Assembly: GCA_943356425.1 (NCBI GenBank)
Contig: CALRFE010000032.1
Coordinates: 1-7,537 of the forward strand
Direction of reading: 5' to 3'
Source: Candidatus Nomurabacteria bacterium
Lineage (GTDB): Bacteria; Patescibacteriota; Minisyncoccia; Phycocordibacterales; UBA9973
Length of the DNA stretch: 7,537 nucleotides
Each line of letters opens with the position of its first letter. The first letter of the stretch is position 1. Shown here in pieces: positions 1 to 5,170 of this stretch. The position numbers and the translations under genes were made by a program. The notes under the pieces are model-generated. The model saw only the letters and a list, made by a program, of their open reading frames with translations, had not been told where the DNA came from and searched no databases.

Positions 1-3
1 AGG

Positions 4-675
4 TCAATGCGGGCCACTCTCGACAGTGATGATATTGTCTTTGTTTCCAATAGTCCATTTTTTGTGCCTTACGATTGCGGGTGTGACTTCTTTCCCCTTT
101 TCAAGCTGTTTTTGAGCATATTTTTTCTGAACTTTTTTACGCGCTTTGCGTTTTGATTTCAGATAATTCTTGGCCCAATCTGGCAGTCCATGATCCCAGC
201 CCAATCGGTAGACAGCGTGTTTCGTGTTCGGACATTTCCAGTAGCGTGAGTACAGATAGGGACCTTTTACAATGTCTAAGAATTTCTTACAATGCGGGCA
301 GATGGGCCGATTTTGAATTTTTGTCTTCAGGATGAGCGCGGTCATGTACAAGTTCTCAAAAAAATTGTCTGTTCTCCGAAATGGTCGCGAAAAATAGAGC
401 GCTGGATCACCCAAACTGATGAGCTCCCATCCGAAACCTTTGTCGGCAAATTTGTCCTCATCACGAAGAACTGAGGTCCAAATTTTTACGGTCAAATAAT
501 TTGCAGTGAATTTAAACCCTCGCTTCTTGCCTTTTGATTCGTTCGGTGAGATAAGCGCAAGGCGCTGATAATCAGTGTATTTTTCTCTCTTTTGGATCTC
601 TTGAAATCCTTCTTTTTCAATCTCGGTCTTAAAATCATAAAACCGGTGCGGCTGTAAGTCTACTCGTAGTGGCAT
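4..675 (-). CDS. Zinc-ribbon protein of unknown function, 223 aa
   Basis: I do not recognise the family. The N-terminal 110 residues look like a mixed alpha/beta domain. A CPHC knuckle follows at residues 126-129, then C148 and H153 in a CPNTKH segment, which together resemble a four-ligand zinc ribbon (CxxC-18-CxxxxH). A very basic lysine/arginine-rich stretch at about 172-193 suggests nucleic-acid or ribosome contact, but this is inference. I place the start at the internal ATG at 675 because GAGGA lies a few bases upstream, the clearest Shine-Dalgarno in the window. The frame stays open upstream to an ATG at 735, but that codon lies inside the preceding gene's terminator hairpin. The stop is TGA. 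The gene stands alone in this window, behind its own putative promoter. That it is a gene is fairly sure; its function is open. Confidence 0.8.
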   Translation of the reverse strand: MPLRVDLQPHRFYDFKTEIEKEGFQEIQKREKYTDYQRLALISPNESKGKKRGFKFTANYLTVKIWTSVLRDEDKFADKGFGWELISLGDPALYFSRPFRRTDNFFENLYMTALILKTKIQNRPICPHCKKFLDIVKGPYLYSRYWKCPNTKHAVYRLGWDHGLPDWAKNYLKSKRKARKKVQKKYAQKQLEKGKEVTPAIVRHKKWTIGNKDNIITVESGPH

Positions 676-697
676 GTTTCCTCGTTTTTTAATGTGT

Positions 698-727
698 TTT
701 GTATTCTTTATACGCGAGCGTTGACAA
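698..727 (-). promoter_or_regulatory. Possible promoter of the zinc-ribbon gene
   Basis: On the minus strand TTGTCA (727-722) is followed after 18 bases by TACAAA (703-698). A second AT box, TATAAA, sits at 712-707 but has only a poor -35 partner. Either box would start transcription shortly before the GAGGA ribosome-binding site. The -35 overlaps the T-tract of the preceding terminator, a compact arrangement that is common in dense genomes. The match to consensus is modest. Confidence 0.35.
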
Positions 728-768
728 AAACACAAGAGCAGGGTCGCGCGAAGCGCGACCCTGCTCTT
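726..768 (-). terminator. Intrinsic terminator after the SH3-like gene
   Basis: A perfect 16-bp inverted repeat (734-749 with 753-768) closes a three-base loop. Its GC-rich core reads AGCAGGGTCGCGC on the minus-strand side. On the minus strand it is followed by a T-rich run ending in TTTTT (730-726). It lies just after the stop codon of the SH3-like gene at 787, and so ends either that transcript or a metK plus SH3-like transcript. There is no comparable T-tract in the plus direction. Confidence 0.9.
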
Positions 769-786
769 TGAATCAATTTACTCTAT

Positions 787-1461
787 TTATTTTGCCACTA
801 CCGGCAAACTATCACAATCCGATCCATTCCAATTTATATCTGCACTATCCACCCAACCGGAAACAGTTTTTGGAAGCGTTCCATAGTCCTTGCCGTCAAC
901 TTTCAAAAATGCAGAATCTTTTTTTGAACTTCGAGCAACCGCAGGAATATAATCATTGAAGTGCATCGTCGCAATAATTTCAGAAGTTTTGTCTGGGCTC
1001 TTATAGATCGAAACATCAGCCTGCGCCATTTCAAAACACGTGCTCGGAGGAAGATTCGAGATGACCGATAAATTCGCACAGTCGCCCGAGAGCGTCATTT
1101 GCGTGTCAGGTGCGATATATCGATTGCGGAATGGTCCGACATTCGGAGCTTGTGCGGTCCCTGGATTAAATCCATACCAGCCATCAGTAGTCTTTCCAGA
1201 AATTGCGATCTCATCTTGTGAAGTGATTTCCCCGAATTTTTGACTTTCGATTGTTGGCCGCATGTATACCATTGTTGTATTTTTTGGAATGAGCGTGCAG
1301 AGATTGAGATCTTCTGAGTTAGAAGTCTCTTCACCCGATGTCGAATTTGTTGTCGGTGCTGTTGCGACTTTTTGTTTACTGAAAATAACAATGCCACCGA
1401 TCACGATGACGAGAAGCGGGATGATCCACACCAGGCTGGTTGTAGGAGTATCATCACTCAT
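787..1461 (-). CDS. Membrane-anchored protein with two SH3-like modules
   Basis: The protein has 224 residues. A short polar N-terminus is followed by one hydrophobic helix at about 9-27, then a Ser/Thr/Asn-rich linker (33-50). It most likely sits in the membrane by this uncleaved anchor with the rest outside the cell. The exterior part looks like two related modules of about 74 residues, each starting and ending with cysteine: C55 to C128 and C142 to C216, both ending in a G/S-D-C motif. Inside each is an SH3b-like pattern: a short strand, a P-x-x-S/T turn, a second strand, and an aromatic exit strand (DGWYGF; SGWVDS). Bacterial SH3 domains often bind cell-wall peptides, but no ligand can be read here. 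The start lies 21 nt beyond the metK stop. No Shine-Dalgarno is present, and the -10 box suggests a leaderless message. The SH3 assignment is from pattern only. Confidence 0.85.
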   Translation of the reverse strand: MSDDTPTTSLVWIIPLLVIVIGGIVIFSKQKVATAPTTNSTSGEETSNSEDLNLCTLIPKNTTMVYMRPTIESQKFGEITSQDEIAISGKTTDGWYGFNPGTAQAPNVGPFRNRYIAPDTQMTLSGDCANLSVISNLPPSTCFEMAQADVSIYKSPDKTSEIIATMHFNDYIPAVARSSKKDSAFLKVDGKDYGTLPKTVSGWVDSADINWNGSDCDSLPVVAK

Positions 1462-1467
1462 ACAACC

Positions 1468-1476
1468 AGTATATCA
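1468..1476 (-). promoter_or_regulatory. Extended -10 promoter, probably leaderless
   Basis: TGATATACT on the minus strand fits the extended -10 pattern TGnTATAAT with one mismatch. No good -35 is visible at 16-18 bases upstream, as expected for an extended -10 promoter. The box ends 6 bases before the ATG at 1461, so transcription would begin at or next to the start codon. It lies in the gap between the metK stop and the next gene, and would give the SH3-like gene expression independent of the SAM switch. Confidence 0.45.
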
Positions 1477-1482
1477 CGTGTA

Positions 1483-2448
1483 TTATTTGTTGGAAGCAAT
1501 GGTCGAACCGTCCCAAGAAAATCCTCTACCAAAATGTCCCCACTGGCATGTTTCGCTGTATCGAACTTTTTTGAGCGCAAGAAATTCTCGAATACCGCGC
1601 GGAGAAAGATCATAGTCCGTAATCGGCACCTCCTTACCATCAATGACGGCGACCGCCATAACTGGTTCAGATTTTCCGATCGCATAGGCGATCTTTACCT
1701 GGACCACATGTGCTTGTCCATCAGATTTTTTGAGCAGATCTACTGCGATCCGGCGTGCCATGTATGCACCTGAACGATCAACTTTCGTATAATCTTTTCC
1801 TGAAAATGAACCCCCACCGATCGGGATCTCTGGTCCATAGTTATCGACGATGAGCTTGCGTCCTGAAAGCCCCGTATCTGCGTCAAAACCGCCCTGTGTC
1901 CACTCGCCTGCCGGATTTATGAGATATTCTTCGGCTTCGATGATGCTCTTGACGAGCGGAAGCAATTCGTTATTTTTGCTATTTTGGAAACTGACAACGA
2001 CGGTCTTCACTTTTCCATCAAGAACGGTCACTTGCGTCTTCCCATCATATGGATATTTTTCAAAGACTTTCATACACAAATCGCGTGCGAGCTCGTATTC
2101 AAGCGGCATGAGGTTCGGAGTCTCGCTTGTCGCATATCCTTTCATGATCCCTTGATCGCCCGCACCGCCCGTATCGACACCGCGCGCGATCTCGGGACTT
2201 TGCATCGCAATATGCGTGATGACCTCATAGTTCGCACCGACAATATTTTTTACAATTTCTGAAATGTCAGGCATCGCAGTCGAAGTGACTTCGCCATTGA
2301 TCGTGATCAAATTGTGTCCGCCCATGACTTCGATCGCGACACGGGAGTCCGGATCGCGCTCTAAATATGCGTCTAAAATAGAGTCCGCGATAAAATCGCA
2401 GATCTTGTCGGGATGTTTTGGGGAAACGAATTCGGCAGTCTTTTGCAT
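1483..2448 (-). CDS. metK: S-adenosylmethionine synthase (compact form)
   Basis: MetK makes S-adenosylmethionine from ATP and L-methionine, releasing phosphate and pyrophosphate, in the cytoplasm. The family's active-site signatures are in order: HPDK (12-15), acidic residues E40 and E53, a QSPEIARGVD segment (83-92), GAGDQG (95-100), K137, LSGRK (194-198), the phosphate loop GGGSFSGKD (211-219) with K218, K222 and D224, and a C-terminal GHFGR (304-308). At 321 residues it is about 60 shorter than the E. coli enzyme. The losses are in the region before the GAGDQG loop, in the central domain and at the C-terminus; the catalytic core is kept. The usual SEG before HPDK reads SPK here. The ATG at 2448 has an in-frame stop upstream and no Shine-Dalgarno, only a pyrimidine-rich leader. 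It is preceded by a SAM riboswitch with an attenuator, implying end-product feedback. No terminator separates it from the next gene. Confidence 0.97.
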   Translation of the reverse strand: MQKTAEFVSPKHPDKICDFIADSILDAYLERDPDSRVAIEVMGGHNLITINGEVTSTAMPDISEIVKNIVGANYEVITHIAMQSPEIARGVDTGGAGDQGIMKGYATSETPNLMPLEYELARDLCMKVFEKYPYDGKTQVTVLDGKVKTVVVSFQNSKNNELLPLVKSIIEAEEYLINPAGEWTQGGFDADTGLSGRKLIVDNYGPEIPIGGGSFSGKDYTKVDRSGAYMARRIAVDLLKKSDGQAHVVQVKIAYAIGKSEPVMAVAVIDGKEVPITDYDLSPRGIREFLALKKVRYSETCQWGHFGRGFSWDGSTIASNK

Positions 2449-2486
2449 AGATGAAAAATTAAAGAGAAGAGATTAAAGATACTGAT

Positions 2487-2513
2487 AAAATAAAAAATCC
2501 GCTGATACGCGGA
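2487..2513 (-). terminator. Attenuator terminator of the metK leader
   Basis: The minus strand forms a 5-bp stem TCCGC (2513-2509) with GCGGA (2502-2498) around a six-base loop, followed by TTTTTTATTTT (2497-2487). The stem is short, but the U-run is long and directly adjacent. Its 5' arm shares the bases TCC (2513-2511) with the antiterminator strand TCATTCC (2517-2511), so the two hairpins exclude each other. This makes it a regulated terminator in the riboswitch expression platform. Confidence 0.75.
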
Positions 2514-2539
2514 ATGAGATCTTGAAAATATATCATTCC
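2511..2539 (-). promoter_or_regulatory. Antiterminator hairpin of the metK riboswitch
   Basis: GGAATGA (2539-2533) is the exact complement of TCATTCC (2517-2511), giving 7 bp, with a possible further A-U pair or two beyond a mismatch. Its 5' strand uses bases of the aptamer's P1 3' strand (TGA of TGATAT, 2535-2533) and the last bases of P4. Its 3' strand uses the start of the terminator stem. Ligand-stabilised P1/P4 would therefore free the terminator, an OFF switch. Confidence 0.75.
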
Positions 2540-2630
2540 TGGAATACCAGGCTTGGATGAAGCACCTTCTTGATTTCCCAAGGGTTGCCGGCGGATCTTG
2601 GAGCCAAATCTCTCCCCGCGCTCTTGATAT
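2530..2630 (-). promoter_or_regulatory. SAM riboswitch (SAM-I clan aptamer) of metK
   Basis: This RNA leader element binds S-adenosylmethionine and controls metK. Conserved core strings appear in order on the minus strand: ATCAAGAG (2628-2621), CGGCAACC (2590-2583), AAGGTGC (2568-2562) and ATGA at the closing side (2536-2533). The fold can be drawn by hand. P1 is ATATCA (2630-2625) with TGATAT (2535-2530). P2 is GCGG/CCGC plus GGAG/CTCC (2619-2591). P3 is closed by CC/GG and CTTG/CAAG (2584-2565). P4 is CCTGG/CCAGG (2551-2538). The P2 loop TTGG (2607-2604) can pair with CCAA (2556-2553) between P3 and P4, the pseudoknot expected of this clan. A standard kink-turn in P2 is not evident: there is an AAGAT bulge on one side only. 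Assignment to SAM-I rather than SAM-I/IV or SAM-IV is therefore tentative. Confidence 0.9.
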
Positions 2631-2639
2631 CGATATTTG

Positions 2640-2669
2640 ATTGTACCGCAAGTGTATCAAAAATAAAAA
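2640..2669 (-). promoter_or_regulatory. Probable promoter of the metK leader
   Basis: TACAAT (2645-2640) is a 5/6 match to the -10 consensus. It would place the RNA start at about 2633, immediately before the riboswitch P1 strand at 2630. The -35 is weak: TTTTTA at 2669-2664 with 18-base spacing, inside the T-tract of the preceding terminator. A TTGATA at 2660-2655 lies too close to serve this -10. The position relative to the aptamer is the strongest support. Confidence 0.5.
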
Positions 2670-2692
2670 AATCCGCAAGTAAGCTCGCGGAT
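2659..2692 (-). terminator. Terminator after the 196-aa gene
   Basis: ATCCGCGAG (2692-2684) pairs with CTTGCGGAT (2679-2671), 9 bp with one G-U pair, around the tetraloop CTTA. It is followed on the minus strand by TTTTTTATTTTT. An A-run precedes the stem, so it could also work on the opposite strand. It lies 24 bases after the stop of the 196-residue gene and insulates the riboswitch transcript from upstream reading. Confidence 0.88.
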
Positions 2693-2715
2693 CTTTTTAT
2701 TTACTGAGAAAAATT

Positions 2716-3306
2716 TTATTCTTCTTTTTCTGTCATCTGTTCTTCTTGCACTTCCAACGGAATACCCGGAAGAAATTCCAAGCACAAAATATGCGAGATG
2801 GGAAAACGAATAGCGTACATCCCTCCTTCCACCTCGATCCATTGATAAATGCCTTCGATATCTTCGTAATATCGCTTTTGATCAAAACGATCTTTTGCGA
2901 CGAAGACATACAAGAATCTCGCCGGATTATTGAGAAGCTCGAGATCGGAGAGCGCGATATCCCAACCGACAATATCTTCTTTGACAAGCAAAAAGGTCTC
3001 GTCTTCCCAAGTGTTCCATTTAAAATTGATCGAATGGTATGCGAGTTCTTTTTGGTTTGCAACGACAATGGCGAAAAGTTCCGGTTTTAGATCGACCGCA
3101 TAAACTTTATCCAAAGTTTTCGACCAGAGCTCTTTTAATTGTTCAAGGTCATTAACTCCTTCTGGTTCGAATAACGGGCGTATTTGGACAATGGCGTACT
3201 CTGGAAATTTGAACTGGAGCGGCGGATATCCTAACTTGTCTTTTGCTTTATCGCCTTCTCCATTGGTAAAGGTATGCTTCTTGAGTTCTTCGGAATTCTG
3301 TATCAT
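2716..3306 (-). CDS. Unrecognised acidic soluble protein, 196 aa
   Basis: I do not recognise the family. The protein has no signal peptide and no clear membrane segment. It alternates predicted strands (for example YAIVQIRP at 37-44 and LFAIVVA at 77-83) with short helices. It is rich in aromatic and acidic residues, and ends in a charged EVQEEQMTEKEE tail. Single cysteine C175 and no visible metal or nucleotide motif make an enzyme guess unsafe. The start is the ATG at 3306. The frame is open for another 100 codons upstream, but that part overlaps obg in another frame, crosses the obg terminator and has shadow-like composition. The gene sits between its own promoter (3328-3356) and a terminator (2659-2692), so it is probably a single-gene transcript. 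There is no Shine-Dalgarno upstream. Confidence 0.82.
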   Translation of the reverse strand: MIQNSEELKKHTFTNGEGDKAKDKLGYPPLQFKFPEYAIVQIRPLFEPEGVNDLEQLKELWSKTLDKVYAVDLKPELFAIVVANQKELAYHSINFKWNTWEDETFLLVKEDIVGWDIALSDLELLNNPARFLYVFVAKDRFDQKRYYEDIEGIYQWIEVEGGMYAIRFPISHILCLEFLPGIPLEVQEEQMTEKEE

Positions 3307-3327
3307 ATAGTAAAGGATTTTTTTGCT

Positions 3328-3356
3328 ATTAAACCACAGAAATCGTTTATCTGCAA
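3328..3356 (-). promoter_or_regulatory. Promoter of the 196-aa gene
   Basis: On the minus strand TTGCAG (3356-3351) and TTTAAT (3333-3328) are 17 bases apart, and TGG directly before the -10 gives an extended -10 (TGnTTTAAT). Transcription would begin near 3321, leaving a leader of about 15 bases before the ATG at 3306. The site lies directly after the obg terminator, where a promoter is needed. Confidence 0.6.
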
Positions 3357-3359
3357 ACC

Positions 3360-3395
3360 AACAAAAAAACACCGGATCGCCGGTGTTTTTTTGTT
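3360..3395 (-). terminator. Bidirectional-looking terminator after obg
   Basis: A perfect 16-bp inverted repeat spans 3360-3375 and 3380-3395 with a four-base loop. Its core is CACCGG/CCGGTG, flanked by seven A on one side and seven T on the other. It begins two bases after the obg TGA stop. The symmetric A/T tracts would allow termination on either strand, although all genes here are on the minus strand. Confidence 0.92.
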
Positions 3396-3397
3396 GA

Positions 3398-4384
3398 TCA
3401 TTTCTTTTTCTTCTCTTTTCGCAGATATTTGACGAGCTCGTCACCGAACTCTTTGAGCGAGGCGTCATCGAAGAGTGAAATAGTATATACCGGTTTTTTA
3501 AGTTTTTTGAATTCCTTGAGTTTGACTGCAATTTCTTTCTTATCTTTTGCCATGTCGGTCTTCGACAAAAGGATGATCTCATCTTTAGTGTCGAGATCAT
3601 GTCCATATTTTTTGAGCTCTGCGCGGATCTCGTGATACGTCCCGATCATATCTTTGTTTTCAAATGATACTAGATGAACGAGCGTCTCAGTGTGTTTGAT
3701 ATGGCGAAGAAATTTCGTACCGAGTCCTTTTCCTTCAGATGCGCCTTCGATCAACCCTGGAATATCGGCAATGATAAATCCGTGGAAATCACCCAAGTTA
3801 GGATCAAGCGTTGTGAATGCATAATCGCCCACTTTTGCCTGTGCGCGCGTCAACGAATTGAGCAAGCTTGATTTGCCCGCATTCGGAAGTCCGACGAGCC
3901 CGACGTCTGCAAAGAGCTCGAGCTCAATGAAAAAATCAGCAGTTTCTCCTTCTTTGCCAGGTGATGCTTTGGTTGGCGTCGTGTTGGTCGAACTCTTGTA
4001 ATGTTCATTACCGAATCCGCCACCGCCGCCTGAGAGCAAGAGCACTTTCTCTCCCTCTTTTTTGAGCGTGTATTTTTTGTTAGTAGAAAGATTGGTTATG
4101 ATCGAACCGATCGGAAATGAGAGCACAACATCGTCGCCCGACTTTCCGTGTTTCTTCTGTCCCATACCGTCTTCTCCGCGAGCTGCCTTGAAGCTTTTTT
4201 TCTGACGATAAAATGCGAGCTGGTGCATATCGCGTGTCGCAAATGCATACACATTGCCACCATGTCCGCCATTTCCACCAGATGGTCCGCCCTTGTCAAT
4301 AAATTTTTCTTGGCGCCAGCGAACAACGCCGTCTCCGCCGTATCCTGCTTGTGCGTGTATTTTGATTTCATCGATGAAAGCCAT
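3398..4384 (-). CDS. obg: Obg/CgtA family ribosome-assembly GTPase
   Basis: Obg is a GTPase that binds the large ribosomal subunit during maturation and links growth to nucleotide state. The 328 residues show both core domains. The N-terminal glycine-rich Obg fold (about 1-158) has the family signature around VVRWRQEKFIDKGGPSGG (20-37) and a GGGGGFGNEHYKSS segment (119-132). The G domain follows: P-loop GLPNAGKSS (165-173), switch I with FTTLDPNLG (190-198), DIPGLIEGA (207-215), G4 as SKTD (274-277) and a weak G5 around TISLFD. G4 carries Ser where the consensus NKxD has Asn. The protein ends soon after the G domain in a lysine-rich tail, so the C-terminal OCT domain of some Obg proteins is absent. 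It is the last gene of the long run and ends in TGA just before a strong terminator. No Shine-Dalgarno precedes the ATG; a heptamer repeat does. Confidence 0.98.
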   Translation of the reverse strand: MAFIDEIKIHAQAGYGGDGVVRWRQEKFIDKGGPSGGNGGHGGNVYAFATRDMHQLAFYRQKKSFKAARGEDGMGQKKHGKSGDDVVLSFPIGSIITNLSTNKKYTLKKEGEKVLLLSGGGGGFGNEHYKSSTNTTPTKASPGKEGETADFFIELELFADVGLVGLPNAGKSSLLNSLTRAQAKVGDYAFTTLDPNLGDFHGFIIADIPGLIEGASEGKGLGTKFLRHIKHTETLVHLVSFENKDMIGTYHEIRAELKKYGHDLDTKDEIILLSKTDMAKDKKEIAVKLKEFKKLKKPVYTISLFDDASLKEFGDELVKYLRKEKKKK

Positions 4385-4389
4385 AAAAG

Positions 4390-4424
4390 ATCAGGTGACA
4401 GGTTTTAGGTGTCAGGTTTTAGAT
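4390..4424 (-). repeat. Five tandem copies of a 7-bp repeat before obg
   Basis: Read on the minus strand, the 35 bases are five heptamers of the form ACCTNNN: ATCTAAA, ACCTGAC, ACCTAAA, ACCTGTC, ACCTGAT. The first has one mismatch in the fixed part. The array ends five bases before the obg ATG, so it occupies the place of a ribosome-binding site, which is otherwise missing. It lies in the only gap longer than 10 bases in this gene run. Function unknown; it may be a slippage-born microsatellite or a dispersed lineage repeat. Confidence 0.75.
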
Positions 4425-4444
4425 TAATTACAAATAAATAAAAA

Positions 4445-4816
4445 CTATGCAGCTTCGTTTTTTCGAGAAGTATCCATTTCAATAGTTTCTTTCTCTGGAC
4501 GCATCGGTAGTAATATGCCATTTTTTAGAATCTCAGAAAATTCACCCTCGATCGGCTTATTGATCGAAACGATCCGCAGGCCGGAGGATTCCATTCCAAG
4601 AACTGCGGTGCCTGGGCCATACTGTCCGTTCAAATAACGAACGTTGCTTTCTGCTTCTTCTGCCCTGACTCGTCCGCCCCACATGCGCTTTACTTCATCA
4701 TAGTTTTGCACCAGCTGATATTTTTTAAGCTTCATCGGCCAATCAGAAATATCTTCAAGATATTTTGGTGATGATTCCTGGTCTTTATTAAAATGCATTT
4801 TGAGTTGTCCTTCCAT
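4445..4816 (-). CDS. Small protein, intact member of a tandem paralogue pair
   Basis: Family not recognised; 123 residues, soluble, no signal peptide. It aligns without gaps over about 75 residues to the product of the neighbouring upstream gene (4822-5160). Shared features are ISDW (23-26), a KKY-x-L helix, YDE (39-41), AE (55-56), GP (67-68), an IV strand (82-83), KP (87-88), EF..IL (92-97) and a later LP (103-104). This member adds a polar C-terminal tail of about 18 residues. The conserved second half (about 65-104) looks like a small beta-rich unit; the first half is helical. It starts 5 bases after the upstream copy's final stop and ends in TAG. No Shine-Dalgarno is present, only an A-rich leader. 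Conservation between the copies supports real coding sequence. The function is unknown; MYG1, DedA and obg nearby do not identify it. Confidence 0.8.
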   Translation of the reverse strand: MEGQLKMHFNKDQESSPKYLEDISDWPMKLKKYQLVQNYDEVKRMWGGRVRAEEAESNVRYLNGQYGPGTAVLGMESSGLRIVSINKPIEGEFSEILKNGILLPMRPEKETIEMDTSRKNEAA

Positions 4817-4821
4817 TGTTT

Positions 4822-5160
4822 TTATTTTTTATGACCGCTCGGTAATGGTTTTCCATTTGCGCCGAGAATATCAGCAAATTCTTTTGGTTCTGGTTTTATA
4901 ACATTCACAATCTGATAATTACCAAATCTTGGACCCAATTGCCCAGACACTGGACCAAATATATCGTTTATTTCTTAGTGCTTTCTTTCAGCCTGCTTAT
5001 AGGGGAAATTTCCTGCATATTTACGTACCATCTCATCATAGACCTTATGCAGATAATATTTCTTCTCTTTCTTCTCCCAATCAGAAATATGTTCAATAAA
5101 ACGAGGTTTATCAGCCTCTTTCTTGTTTTGTGGCGGGAAATAGTCCTTTTCTCCTTCCAT
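4822..5160 (-). pseudogene. Paralogue of the 123-aa gene, broken by an in-frame TAA
   Basis: The frame opens with ATG at 5160 and reads 61 codons to TAA at 4975-4977. It then continues in the same frame for 50 more sense codons to a second TAA at 4822-4824. Residues on both sides of the first stop match the neighbouring 123-aa protein without any gap: ISDW (25-28), YDE (41-43) and AE (57-58) before it; GP (69-70), IV (84-85), KP (89-90), EF..IL (94-99) and LP (106-107) after it. The stop falls opposite Arg60 of the intact copy. The simplest reading is one nonsense substitution in a once-intact gene of 112 residues. A 61-aa truncated product could still be made. No start codon with good context lies just after the stop. 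It follows the MYG1 gene by 10 bases, so it was co-transcribed. A sequencing error is the main alternative. Confidence 0.8.
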
Positions 5161-5170
5161 AATATTGAGC

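Noticed and set aside
676..735. A 20-residue N-terminal extension of the zinc-ribbon protein, starting at 735
   Set aside because: The ATG lies inside the preceding terminator hairpin, while the downstream ATG at 675 has a Shine-Dalgarno sequence and an upstream promoter candidate.
3307..3606. A 100-codon N-terminal extension of the 196-aa protein, starting at 3606
   Set aside because: It overlaps obg in another frame, runs through the obg terminator and the gene's own promoter, and has Ser/Arg/Lys-rich shadow composition.
4975..4977. TAA recoded as a sense codon in the upstream paralogue
   Set aside because: TAA is the normal end of several other genes in the window (metK, MYG1, DedA-like, yqeY), and no recoding signal is visible. 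A nonsense mutation or sequencing error is simpler.
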